Translations under genes and position numbers: made by a program
NCBI GenBank assembly: GCA_964385195.1
Contig: CAYLOC010000099.1
Location: 1-11,350, forward strand
Reading direction: 5' to 3'
Source of the DNA: CAYLOC01 sp964385195
GTDB lineage: Bacteria; Actinomycetota; Actinomycetes; Propionibacteriales; Nocardioidaceae
DNA length: 11,350 nucleotides
Shown here: piece after piece, positions 1-7,913 of the stretch
Layout of the letters: each line of letters opens with the position of its first letter
Position numbering within the stretch: the stretch's first letter is position 1
The notes under the pieces: model-generated
What the model saw: only the letters and a program-made list of their open reading frames with translations
What the model was told of the DNA's origin: nothing
Databases searched by the model: none

Positions 1-48
1 TCAACTCGGTCATTTCTACCGGATCGGGTGTCTCAGGAAAGGTTGACA

Positions 49-66
49 GAGAGGGCGGCCCCTCTC
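49..66 (-). terminator. Candidate terminator hairpin after the SnoaL-tailed sigma gene
   Basis: A perfect 7-base inverted repeat (GAGAGGG / CCCTCTC) with a 4-base loop lies 12 bases past the stop codon of the minus-strand sigma factor gene. The bases beyond it on the minus strand (TGTCAACCTTTCC) hold only a broken U-tract, so it would be a weak or non-canonical intrinsic terminator, which is common in high-GC actinomycetes. Position and symmetry are seen directly; function is inferred. Confidence 0.45.
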
Positions 67-78
67 CTCCGGGCCGGC

Positions 79-1098
79 TCAGTGGGCGGCGGTGATGGAG
101 TCGAGGGTGTCCGCGGTGGCCTCGATGGGCAGCCCGAACTTCTCGAAAAGACCGGTGTTCAAGAAGGCGTTGATCGAGCTGATGCGGTCCCCGTGCACCT
201 GCAGCAGCTGGATCGACCACGCGACGTACCGCCCCGGCCCCGGCCCCTGACGGTACTGCGCGAACGCGGTCTGGGCGTTGGCGCGCACCGGAACCAGCCG
301 TGACCCGCGACATTCATGGCCAGGGCCCAGATGCCACGCGGCGATATCGGAGGGTCCCTTCAGCCACAGGGCGAACGGCGGCATGCACTGGGTCGCATCC
401 TCGTGCAGCAGCGAGACGAGGGCGTCGATGTCGTAACGCTGGAACGCGTCGACGTACCGCGCCAACAGGTCCGCGTCGTCGGTGCTCAGCGGGTCCGGCG
501 CATCGCCCTGGTCTGTCTTGCGGGCCGCCAGCGTGACCCGAGCGCGCTGCAGCGCGCTGTTGACCGAGGCGACCGTGGTGTCCAACAGCTCTGCCACCTC
601 CGCCGCCTTCCAGCTCAGCACGTCCCGCAGGATCAGCACCGCGCGCTGTCGGGGCGGCAGCGCCTGTAACGCGGTGACGAACGCCAGCCGCACCGAATCG
701 CGCGTCACGGCCTGCTCGCCCGGGTCCACCGCGGCGTCGGGGAGGGGCTCCACCCAGGTCTCCGGCCCCCGTGGTTCACCTAGTGAGCCCAGAACGGGAG
801 GCGATGGTGTGGCGGACAGGTCGTAGGGCAGCGCCCGGCGTCCGCTACTCCTACGCATGTCGATACAGACGTTGCTGATGATCCGGTACAGCCACGTCCG
901 CAGCGACGACCGGCCCTCGAAGCGCTCGTGGGCCCGTACCGCACGGATCAGCGTCTCCTGGACTGCGTCCTCGGCGTCGAACGGCGAACCGAGCATCTGG
1001 TAGGCGAAGCCGGTCAGCTCTCGGCGGTACTCGTCCAGCGTGTCACCCAGGGAGGGCGCCGCGACCGGAGCGCCGGTGCCCGTGGCCGTGTCGGTCAT
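79..1098 (-). CDS. ECF-type RNA polymerase sigma factor with C-terminal SnoaL-like domain (SigG-like)
   Basis: This 339-residue sigma factor should direct RNA polymerase core to a specific promoter set. Sigma region 2 spans about residues 24-90, with the core-binding stretch DAEDAVQETL (41-50) and the -10-binding helix RTWLYRIISNVCIDMRR (67-83). Sigma region 4 spans about 136-192, with the LPPRQRAVLILRDV motif (147-160) and a helix-turn-helix (164-186). Residues 205-320 form a SnoaL/NTF2-like domain, as in the SigG/SigJ-type actinobacterial factors (family TIGR02960), where this tail modulates sigma activity in place of a separate anti-sigma factor. The RRALPYDL stretch after region 2 and the overall length fit SigG better than SigJ. 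The ATG start has a strong ribosome binding site, AGGAGAGGG (1101-1109). The gene lies 61 bases after lhr on the same strand, so it may be cotranscribed; I see no convincing promoter in the gap. The subfamily call is less certain than the general one. Confidence 0.93.
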   Translation of the reverse strand: MTDTATGTGAPVAAPSLGDTLDEYRRELTGFAYQMLGSPFDAEDAVQETLIRAVRAHERFEGRSSLRTWLYRIISNVCIDMRRSSGRRALPYDLSATPSPPVLGSLGEPRGPETWVEPLPDAAVDPGEQAVTRDSVRLAFVTALQALPPRQRAVLILRDVLSWKAAEVAELLDTTVASVNSALQRARVTLAARKTDQGDAPDPLSTDDADLLARYVDAFQRYDIDALVSLLHEDATQCMPPFALWLKGPSDIAAWHLGPGHECRGSRLVPVRANAQTAFAQYRQGPGPGRYVAWSIQLLQVHGDRISSINAFLNTGLFEKFGLPIEATADTLDSITAAH

Positions 1099-1159
1099 GA
1101 CCCTCTCCTGTCCCGAGCATGAGATCGTGGTCCGGGGGTTGGAGACGAGCCTAGCAACG

Positions 1160-4100
1160 TCAGCGAATGTCAGGGCGCAGCCGCAGGCCCTGGGGTCCGG
1201 CGCGGAACCCCGCGGCCTCCAGCGCGTCGGCCAGCGGTGAGCCGAGGATCCGGTCTCCGTCGGCCCGGGTGACGGTGACCCGCCCTAACGCCCCCTCCCG
1301 TACGGCGACGGCGAGCGCCCCCACGGCGGCATCGAGCACCCGGTGGTCGTCGCTGAAGGTCAGCAGTGAACGGCCGCCGCGCTCGACGTACAGCGCGAGC
1401 GCTCCCTCCACCAGAATCACCACCGCGCCGGCCTTGCGTCCCGGCCGATGCCCGGCGCCGGCGGAGTCGGTCGGCCGCTGCGGCCAGGCGAGGGCGGCAC
1501 CGTAGGGGTTGGCCGGGTCGGTTGCGGCCAACACCACCGTGGCGGGAGCTCCACTGTCGTCCAGGTCGGGTACGTCGGTAAAGGACCGCAACCGGTCCAC
1601 CGCCCCCGTCGTACCGAACTGGGCCGCCCCGAGGCCGGCCACGAAGTACCCGCGCCGGCAGCGACCCGCCTCCTCGAACCGAGAGAGCACGGCGTAGAGC
1701 CCGGCGAACCCGCCGGACAGCCGTTCGGTGGCGGTCACACCACGGGTCACAATGCCGTGGCGTTCCAGCAGCACGTCCGCAACGGCTGTGGCCCGCAGCG
1801 TCGGGTCGGACTCGCGTGGTGGCAGCAGCGACCACCGGCCAGAGACCGTGGGGGGGCCGGTACGTGAGGGCAGCACGGGTCGTCCCCGGTACCGGCCCCG
1901 GGGCGGCCCGCGGCGAGACCGGTGCGCCGTGGTGCCGCCGTGCAGCCAGGTCCGCAGCGCCTGGAGGGTGTCGTTGGTGACCAGCCCGGCCCACACCAGG
2001 TCCCACAACGCGGCCGCGACCACCGTGTCCTCCTCGTTCCCGACCGCGTCGGACAACTGGCGGAAGAACCAGGCACCGCCGCCGTGCAGCTGCTCCAGCA
2101 GCGCGCGGTGGGTCTCGGTCTGCTCCAGGCCCTCCGGCTCCGCCAGGGTGAGCGGTGCGGTGGCAGCGGGATGCAGGGAGACCCATCCGTCGGTGCCGGG
2201 CATGCTGCCGCACCCCGCCCAGACGACCTCCCCGGCGGCGGTGAGCTCATCGAGCATGCCCGGGGCGTAGTCGGCCACCCGGCTGCGCAGCACCAGCGGC
2301 TCCAGCGCCGATGCAGGGACCGGCATGCCGTCGAGCTGGTCGACCACCGCCAGCACCCCCTCCGGCCCACGGAGGCGACCCCCCACGGCATGCCACGCGG
2401 GAAGGAACCGTCCGAGGGCGCCTTGGTCCACCGGCTCCACCTCCTGCCGGGCGGCCGCCAGGGAGCGACGCCGCAGCCGCCGGAGGACGCCGGCGTCGCA
2501 CCACTCCGGGCCGTGGCCGCCGGGACGGAACTCACCAGACACCACCCGACCGTCGGCCGCGAGCCGCGTCAGCGTGTCGGTGACCACCGCACGCCCGGTG
2601 CCGAGCCGGGCGGCCACATCCTGGGCGGTGAAGGGGCCGTGGGTGCGGGCATAGCGCGACACCAGGTCGGCGAGCGGGTCCGCGACCGGCTCGGTGAACG
2701 CGGCCGCGACTCCCGCCGGTACCGGCACCCCGAGCGCATCGCGGAGCCGCCCGACGTCCTCCACCGCCGCCAGCCGGTCCGCGGCGGCGACACGCACCCA
2801 GACCGCCCGGCGCGACTCGACCAGCTGCTCGGACCACCCACGGGCCGACGCCGGGGCACGGCAGCGTACGGCGACCTCCTGCGCGGACAGAGGACCCAAC
2901 CACCGCAGCAGGTCCGCGACCCCCTCGGCGTCGCGGACGCGCCGGTCGTCAGCGAGCCGCTGCAGCTCGGCCTCGGTGGTCTCCACCACCTCGGGGTCGA
3001 GCAGGTCGCGCAGTCCGACGCGGCCCAGCAGCTCACCCAGCAGCGTCGGGTCCAACGCCAGCGCGGCGGCCCGCCGCTCCGCCAGCGGGGAGTCGCCTTC
3101 GTAGATGAAGTCCGCGACGTACCCGAACAACAGCGAGCGGGCGAACGCGCTCGGTGCCGGCGTCTCCACCTCCACCACGCGGACCCGCCGTGCTGCGATC
3201 TCCTGCATCAGCGCGGTCAGACCCGGTACGTCGTACACGTCGTGGAGGCACTCGCGGACAGCCTCCAGCACGATCGGGAAGGACCCGTACTTCGAGGCAA
3301 CTTCCAACAGGGCGGCTGAGCGTTGCCGTTGCTGCCAGAGCGGCGACCGCTTGCCCGGGTTCCGGCGCGGCAACAGCAGCGCCCGCGCGGCGCACTCGCG
3401 AAAGCGGGAGGCGAACAGCGTGGACTGTCCCACTTCCGCGGAGACGACATCCTCCACCTCATCCGCGCTGAGCACACACGCGGCAGCGCCGGGTGGGTCC
3501 GCGTCGGTGTCGGGCACCCGCACCACGATCCCGTCGTCTGCGGCCATCGCCTGGGCGTCCACGCCGAACTGCTCACGCAGCCGGGCACCGATCGCCAGCG
3601 CCCACGGACCGTGCACCGCTTTGCCGTACGGCGAGTGGACCACGACCCGCCAGTCGCCGAGCTCGTCGCGGCAACGCTCCACCACAATCTGCCGGTCGTG
3701 GGGGAGAGAGCCGGTGTCCTCGCGCTGCTCGGCGAGGTAGCGCACCAGGTTCGCCGCGGCGTACTCATCCAGCCCTGACTCCCGGACCCGCCGCTCCGCC
3801 TCCGCCGCGGGCAGGGCGCCGACCTCGCGGACGTAGGCGCCGATCGCCGCACCGAGCTCCGCGGGACGGCCGGGAGCCTCCCCCTTCCAGAACGGCAGCC
3901 GACCGGGCTGCCCCGGGGCCGGGGAGACCAGCACCCGGTCGTGGGTGATGTCCTCGATCCGCCAGCTGGAGGTGCCCAGCGCGAACACGTCGCCGACCCT
4001 GGACTCGTAGACCATCTCCTCGTCGAGCTCGCCGACCCGGGCGCCGGGCCGGGCGTGTCCGGCCGCCGTGGTCTCCCCGACGAGGAACACCCCGAAGAGA

Positions 4101-5755
4101 CCGCGGTCGGGGATGGTGCCACCGGAGGTGACCGCGAGCCGTCCGGCGCCGGGCCGGGCCGTGACCGTGCCGGTCACCCGGTCCCACACCACCCGCGGAC
4201 GCAGTTCGGCGAACTCGTCGGACGGGTACCGCCCGGCGAGCAGATCCAGTGTCGCGTCGAACGCGGACCGCGGCAGCGACGCGAACGGCGCCGCCCGGCG
4301 TACCAGCGCAAAGAGGGCGTCGACGTCCCAGGTGGCGGTGGCGGTGGCGGCGATGACCTGCTGGGCGAGGACGTCGAGCGGGTTCGCCGGGAGGTGCAGC
4401 GCCTCGATGCGGCCCGCCCGCATCCGCTCGACCACCACCGCAGTGGGCACCAGGTCACCGCGGTGCTGCGGAAACAGCACCCCCCGCGACACCTCGTCGA
4501 CGTGGTGCCCGGCACGACCGACCCGCTGGAGCCCGCTGGCGATCGACGGCGGCGCCGCTACCTGGACCACCAGGTCGACCGTACCCATGTCGATGCCGAG
4601 CTCGAGGCTGGAGGTGGCCACCACACATGGCAGCCGCCCGGCCTTCAAGTCGTCCTCGATCGCCGCACGTTGGGACTTGCTGACCGAGCCGTGGTGGGCG
4701 CGGGCTAGCAGCCCCGCCGCGCCGTGGGAGGCACCGCTTTGGGCCATTACCTGGGCCGGGGGGCCAGAGGTGGGGCCGCAGGGCGGCGGGTCGTCTGCGG
4801 TCGCGCCGTGCCGTGCGGCCGCGATCTCGTTCAGCCGCGCGGTGAGCCGTTCGGCCACCCGCCGCGAGTTGACGAAGCAGATCGTGGACCGGTGCTTCTC
4901 CACCAGGTCGGCCACCCGCTCCTCGACGTGCGGCCAGAGGGAGGCCCGGCGCTGCGGGTCGGAGTCGGCACCGCCGGGGTCGTCTGGTCCGGGCCCGGGC
5001 AGGGCGGTCATGTCCTCGACGGGGACGACGACGTCGACCTCCAGCCGCTTCGGAGACGCCGGCGCCACCACCGTCACCGGACGGGAACCGCCGAGGAACC
5101 GGGCGACCTCCTCCACCGGGCGCACCGTGGCCGACAGGCCGATCCGCTGTGCCGGCCGCGGCAGCAGCTCATCGAGCCGCTCCAGCGACAGCGCGAGATG
5201 AGCACCCCGCTTGGTACCGGCGACACTGTGGATCTCGTCGACGATCACGGTGTCCACCCCGCGCAGCGACTGCCGCGCCTGCGACGTCAGCAGCAGGAAC
5301 AACGACTCCGGGGTGGTGATCAGCACATCGGGCGGGTGGGTCACGAACCGGCGGCGCTCGCGAGCCGGGGTGTCACCGGTGCGGGTGCCGACGGCGATGT
5401 CGGGTACGTCGAGCCCGAGCCGGTCCGCAGTGTGGGTGATGCCGGTCAGCGGCGCCCGGAGGTTCCGCTGGACGTCGACGGCGAGGGCCTTCAGCGGGGA
5501 GACGTACAACACGCGGCACCGGTGCTGTCTCTCCGGCGCCGGGCTCGTGGCAATCCGGTCCAGGGCCCAGAGGAAGGCGGCCAGCGTCTTCCCGGAACCG
5601 GTCGGTGCCACGACGAGGCTGTTCTGCCCCCCGGAGATCGACTCCCACGCCTGGGACTGCGCGACGGTCGGCGCCTCGAACGCCCCGCGGAACCACTCCC
5701 TCGTCGGGGCGGAGAACCACGGCAGGTCAGGGGTCGGCGTACTCACCCCATCCAT
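1160..5755 (-). CDS. lhr: ATP-dependent DNA helicase Lhr (full-length, core plus CTD)
   Basis: A 1,531-residue superfamily 2 helicase, about the usual length of actinobacterial Lhr (~1,500). It should be a cytoplasmic 3'-5' ssDNA translocase and RNA:DNA-hybrid unwinding enzyme linked to DNA repair. Helicase motifs are intact: motif I APTGSGKT (50-57, K56), TPES (148-151), motif II DEIH (173-176), motif III SAT (208-210), ATSSLELGID (380-389) and motif VI QRVGRAGH (410-417). The Lhr-specific winged-helix and beta-barrel part follows; SGGTIPDRG (544-552) and PFWKGE (621-626) carry I548 and W623, probably the DNA-contacting Ile and Trp described for mycobacterial Lhr (inferred by alignment from memory). 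Residues ~860-1531 are the CTD of repeated winged-helix modules, ending with the usual RRGYFVAGLGAAQFG region. No frameshift is visible. The annotated ATG has only GGCAGG directly against it; a GTG at codon 4 (5746-5744), with AGGAT about 10 bases upstream, is a credible alternative. The gene begins 31 bases after the propeller gene. Confidence 0.96.
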   Translation of the reverse strand: MDGVSTPTPDLPWFSAPTREWFRGAFEAPTVAQSQAWESISGGQNSLVVAPTGSGKTLAAFLWALDRIATSPAPERQHRCRVLYVSPLKALAVDVQRNLRAPLTGITHTADRLGLDVPDIAVGTRTGDTPARERRRFVTHPPDVLITTPESLFLLLTSQARQSLRGVDTVIVDEIHSVAGTKRGAHLALSLERLDELLPRPAQRIGLSATVRPVEEVARFLGGSRPVTVVAPASPKRLEVDVVVPVEDMTALPGPGPDDPGGADSDPQRRASLWPHVEERVADLVEKHRSTICFVNSRRVAERLTARLNEIAAARHGATADDPPPCGPTSGPPAQVMAQSGASHGAAGLLARAHHGSVSKSQRAAIEDDLKAGRLPCVVATSSLELGIDMGTVDLVVQVAAPPSIASGLQRVGRAGHHVDEVSRGVLFPQHRGDLVPTAVVVERMRAGRIEALHLPANPLDVLAQQVIAATATATWDVDALFALVRRAAPFASLPRSAFDATLDLLAGRYPSDEFAELRPRVVWDRVTGTVTARPGAGRLAVTSGGTIPDRGLFGVFLVGETTAAGHARPGARVGELDEEMVYESRVGDVFALGTSSWRIEDITHDRVLVSPAPGQPGRLPFWKGEAPGRPAELGAAIGAYVREVGALPAAEAERRVRESGLDEYAAANLVRYLAEQREDTGSLPHDRQIVVERCRDELGDWRVVVHSPYGKAVHGPWALAIGARLREQFGVDAQAMAADDGIVVRVPDTDADPPGAAACVLSADEVEDVVSAEVGQSTLFASRFRECAARALLLPRRNPGKRSPLWQQRQRSAALLEVASKYGSFPIVLEAVRECLHDVYDVPGLTALMQEIAARRVRVVEVETPAPSAFARSLLFGYVADFIYEGDSPLAERRAAALALDPTLLGELLGRVGLRDLLDPEVVETTEAELQRLADDRRVRDAEGVADLLRWLGPLSAQEVAVRCRAPASARGWSEQLVESRRAVWVRVAAADRLAAVEDVGRLRDALGVPVPAGVAAAFTEPVADPLADLVSRYARTHGPFTAQDVAARLGTGRAVVTDTLTRLAADGRVVSGEFRPGGHGPEWCDAGVLRRLRRRSLAAARQEVEPVDQGALGRFLPAWHAVGGRLRGPEGVLAVVDQLDGMPVPASALEPLVLRSRVADYAPGMLDELTAAGEVVWAGCGSMPGTDGWVSLHPAATAPLTLAEPEGLEQTETHRALLEQLHGGGAWFFRQLSDAVGNEEDTVVAAALWDLVWAGLVTNDTLQALRTWLHGGTTAHRSRRGPPRGRYRGRPVLPSRTGPPTVSGRWSLLPPRESDPTLRATAVADVLLERHGIVTRGVTATERLSGGFAGLYAVLSRFEEAGRCRRGYFVAGLGAAQFGTTGAVDRLRSFTDVPDLDDSGAPATVVLAATDPANPYGAALAWPQRPTDSAGAGHRPGRKAGAVVILVEGALALYVERGGRSLLTFSDDHRVLDAAVGALAVAVREGALGRVTVTRADGDRILGSPLADALEAAGFRAGPQGLRLRPDIR

Positions 5756-5767
5756 CCTGCCCGACGC

Positions 5768-5786
5768 CGCCGACAGCGGGTCGGCG
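5768..5786 (-). other. Small hairpin between the propeller gene and lhr
   Basis: A 7-base perfect inverted repeat (CGCCGAC / GTCGGCG) with a 5-base loop nearly fills the 31-base gap between these genes and abuts the propeller gene stop codon. No U-tract follows on the minus strand, so it does not look like an intrinsic terminator. It could stabilise a processed 3' end, or be chance in GC-rich DNA. Confidence 0.25.
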
Positions 5787-7187
5787 TCAGCGCGTCGTCA
5801 CCTCGTACGGCGTCCAGCCGGCCCCGCTGTCCGTGGTGTGCCAGACCGTGCCGTCGGCGGCGAGAAGGTAGCCGGTGCTGGAGTTGGTGAAGCCGGCGAA
5901 CGTGACTCCCTGCGGTGCATCGGTGCGTAGCAGCCGAGGTGGTGCGACCGTGGACGCCAACCGGATGCCGTACTTGTGGTTCCCCACGACGATCGCGTGG
6001 TCGTTGTCCCGGGCGGCGACGGTGACGTTCTCCGGGAAGCTTCCCTGCGCCCAGATCCAGTGTTTCCCGCCGTCGGTGGTCATGGACAACGCGGTTCCGC
6101 TGGTAGTAGAGCACGCCACCCACAGCGAGTTGCCGGCCGTCGACAGGCTGCGCGGGGTCCCGTCGCCCTGGCAGGCGCCCTGCGCCCAGCGCCAGGAGTC
6201 TCCGCGGTCGGAGCTGACCCAGACGCGGGCAGGCTGCTTGCCCGGCGGCTGGTCGATCAGTGCCAGTGCGCCGCTGGCGTGGGCCAGGTCGGTGATCGGG
6301 CCCAACGCGGTATCCGGTCCGGCGGGCTGCCAGGCGTCCGTGGTCACCGGCGACCGTTTCAGCGTCTGCTGGGTGCGGTCGGAGAACACGGCGTAGACGT
6401 CCTTGCCCCAGGCCGCGAGCAGCGACACGTGCTCCCCGGGCGCGGTCTGCCGCTGCCAGGTGCTCCCGCCGTCGTGGGTGGAGTACAGCGCGTCGCCGTA
6501 CACCCACCCGTGGTAGCCACCGTCGGCGAGGACGAACCGGACGTTCTCGCGCGACGTGGCAGGGACGGCATGGGCGGGGAACGTCCCGAGTGCCGTCCAG
6601 GAGTTCCCGCCGTCGGTGGTGGTCAGCAGAGTCGCACAGGCGCCCGCCGGGCAGCCGTCGGCGGTGGCGGCAAGGACCCACTGGTGGGCGGTACCGGTCG
6701 CGGTCAGGGAGATCGGATGCACCGACGCTCCGACGTCCAGTCCGGGGGTCAGCTGCAGGCGGGCCGGCGGAGCCGGCGGCGATGCGGCCGTGTCGCCGGT
6801 GTCGGCGGACGAGGAAGAGGATGAGGAGGAAGACGACGAGGACGAGTGCGTCGGGGTGGCCTGGGTGGCCGGCGCCGGTGTGGTTGCGGTGGCTGGAGGG
6901 GGAGTCTCGACGGCCGATGGCTGCGGCGTGGACCGGGACGCCGCCACCGTCTGGTCCGCGACCGGTGTCTGGTTGGAACCGACGATCCCGGTCGCCGCGA
7001 CGGCGTACCCACCGCCGGCCATGACCGCGACGGCGACCGCGGTGCCTGCGACAGCACGACGGGCCCGGCGTCGCCGTACCCGCCGGTGCACCGTGGTCAG
7101 CAACGCGTCGGCGTCGGTGTGACCGGCGGCACCGTGCAGTACCTGGCGGAGACGGTCCTCCAGGTCGCCGGGGTCCGGCGCGGTCAT
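5787..7187 (-). CDS. Membrane-anchored extracytoplasmic Asp-box beta-propeller protein, putative partner of the adjacent SigE-family sigma factor
   Basis: 466 residues; function not established. Residues 1-44 are a short cytoplasmic segment with the acidic/amphipathic GDLEDRLRQVLHG (7-19) and a very basic RRVRRRRARR (35-44). One membrane helix follows (about 45-66); the positive-inside rule puts the C-terminus outside. Residues 70-145 are a Pro/Thr/Ala/Ser linker with 13 consecutive serines (115-127). Residues ~145-466 are a beta-propeller with five Asp-boxes ending at W197, W244, W332, W377 and W458 (for example TTDGGNSW) and a degenerate one, TTDAW, at 282-286. Cysteine pairs 179/184 and 339/359 could form disulfides outside the cell. 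The gene is 63 bases downstream of the sigma gene, with a strong AGAGGAG site (7194-7200) before its ATG. Proteins with a short cytoplasmic helix, one membrane segment and an outer domain are common next to SigE-family sigma genes, so an anti-sigma or sensor role is plausible. However, there is no HxxxCxxC zinc anti-sigma motif and no cysteine in the cytoplasmic part. It could instead be an unrelated surface-binding protein. Confidence 0.85.
   Translation of the reverse strand: MTAPDPGDLEDRLRQVLHGAAGHTDADALLTTVHRRVRRRRARRAVAGTAVAVAVMAGGGYAVAATGIVGSNQTPVADQTVAASRSTPQPSAVETPPPATATTPAPATQATPTHSSSSSSSSSSSSSADTGDTAASPPAPPARLQLTPGLDVGASVHPISLTATGTAHQWVLAATADGCPAGACATLLTTTDGGNSWTALGTFPAHAVPATSRENVRFVLADGGYHGWVYGDALYSTHDGGSTWQRQTAPGEHVSLLAAWGKDVYAVFSDRTQQTLKRSPVTTDAWQPAGPDTALGPITDLAHASGALALIDQPPGKQPARVWVSSDRGDSWRWAQGACQGDGTPRSLSTAGNSLWVACSTTSGTALSMTTDGGKHWIWAQGSFPENVTVAARDNDHAIVVGNHKYGIRLASTVAPPRLLRTDAPQGVTFAGFTNSSTGYLLAADGTVWHTTDSGAGWTPYEVTTR
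6808..6846 (-). repeat. Poly-serine coding tract (13 codons)
   Basis: Thirteen consecutive serine codons sit in the extracytoplasmic linker of the propeller protein. They use TCC six times, TCG four, TCT twice and TCA once. The tract is thus not a pure triplet repeat, which argues that serine itself has been retained. Such linkers tether surface domains and are often glycosylated in actinomycetes; that is family-level knowledge and is not shown here. Confidence 0.9.
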
Positions 7188-7250
7188 CGCATGCTCCTCT
7201 CAGGTGGGTCGGCCACCGGTGGGGCCGGGGGGTGGTCGCTCGTGGGTCGG

Positions 7251-7727
7251 TCACACATCGGAGGGAACGATCTGTCGCAGCTTGGCCAGCGCCTTCGACG
7301 CCTGGCTTTTCACGGTGCCGACCGAGCAGCCGAGCGTGTGTGCGATGTCCGCCTCCGAGAGGTCCTCGTAGTACCGCAACGCGATCACCGCACGCTGCCG
7401 GGGAGGCAGGCGACGGATCGCCTGCCAGAGGTCGTCATCGAACGGGGAATCCTCCACTCCACGATCCACCACCTCATCGGTCGGGTGCTCGCGTCCGAAC
7501 TTCCGCCACAGGCTGATGTTGCGGTTGACCATGATCCGGCGTACATAGCCCTCGGGGTTGTCCGGTGTCTCCAGCCGGTTCCAGGCAAGCAGCGTGCGCT
7601 CCAACGCGTCCTGGACCAGGTCCTGCGCCGCTTCGGTGGACCCGGTCAGCGCGCGCCCGAAGCGCACCAACTCCGGGAGTCTGGCACGGACGAACGCGTC
7701 GAACTGTGCGCGCTCCTCTGTGCGCAT
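7251..7727 (-). CDS. SigE-family ECF RNA polymerase sigma factor
   Basis: A 158-residue ECF sigma factor with only regions 2 and 4. Region 2 (about 8-77) carries AAQDLVQDALERTLLAW (33-49) and the -10-binding helix GYVRRIMVNRNISLWRK (60-76). Region 4 (about 100-150) carries LPPRQRAVIALRYYEDLSEADIAHTLGCSVGTVKSQASKALAKLR, a clear helix-turn-helix. Length and motifs match the actinobacterial SigE family (TIGR02983), whose members usually sit beside a membrane protein thought to control them. That is the arrangement here: the propeller protein follows after 63 bases. The ATG is preceded by CGGGAG and a nearer GGGAG. A candidate ECF promoter lies 68 bases upstream, which would allow autoregulation. 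I leave the symbol empty because this family is not orthologous to the classical SigE of mycobacteria or Streptomyces. Confidence 0.95.
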   Translation of the reverse strand: MRTEERAQFDAFVRARLPELVRFGRALTGSTEAAQDLVQDALERTLLAWNRLETPDNPEGYVRRIMVNRNISLWRKFGREHPTDEVVDRGVEDSPFDDDLWQAIRRLPPRQRAVIALRYYEDLSEADIAHTLGCSVGTVKSQASKALAKLRQIVPSDV

Positions 7728-7794
7728 ACTCCCACTCCCGAGCCAGCTCGCCCGCTCGACCGACAGCCGTCACCACGCTCACCTCAAGGCCAAG

Positions 7795-7820
7795 GACGCG
7801 CGACGCGGGCAAAAGGTTGC
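7795..7820 (-). promoter_or_regulatory. Candidate ECF-type promoter of the SigE-family sigma gene
   Basis: The minus strand reads GCAACC, 16 bases, then CGTC. An AAC-core -35 and a CGTC -10 with a 16-17-base spacer is the common shape of ECF-dependent promoters (for example the AAC / CGTC promoters of Bacillus SigM). Transcription would start near 7787 and give a leader of about 60 bases before the sigma start codon. Autoregulation would be typical for such a gene, but this is a match by eye to short motifs. Confidence 0.45.
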
Positions 7821-7837
7821 CCGTGGGGTCCCACGGG
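7820..7837. promoter_or_regulatory. 8-base inverted repeat abutting the ECF promoter
   Basis: CCCGTGGG and CCCACGGG form a perfect palindrome around GT. Its edge touches the -35 of the candidate sigma-gene promoter, so it could be an operator for a regulator acting on either divergent gene. On the minus strand it would lie upstream of the transcript, so it is not an attenuator of the sigma gene. The symmetry is seen; the function is inferred. Confidence 0.35.
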
Positions 7838-7913
7838 TCCCGCATATCATCCCATCCCACCCGGCCACGATCGGCGAGACCTGCCGCAGCGAGTTCGACG
7901 TCCTGCCGGACCA

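Noticed and set aside
1922..3319. Long plus-strand open frame (about 465 codons) opposite lhr
   Set aside because: It lies wholly antisense to the conserved lhr coding sequence, has low-complexity Arg/Gly/Pro/Gln-rich composition and no recognisable domain. It is a by-product of GC-rich codon bias.
4724..5890. Long plus-strand open frame opposite the lhr 5' part
   Set aside because: It runs antisense to intact helicase motifs and has no domain, so it is a codon-bias shadow.
6064..6620. Short near-identical DNA repeats in the propeller gene (for example 6064-6080 and 6604-6620)
   Set aside because: They encode equivalent Asp-box turns (TTDGG) and are explained by the protein repeat, not by a separate DNA element.
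7845..7850. TATCAT as a -10 box for the phosphatase gene
   Set aside because: No -35-like sequence lies at 16-19 bases, and the start codon is more than 100 bases away. It was too weak to list as a promoter.
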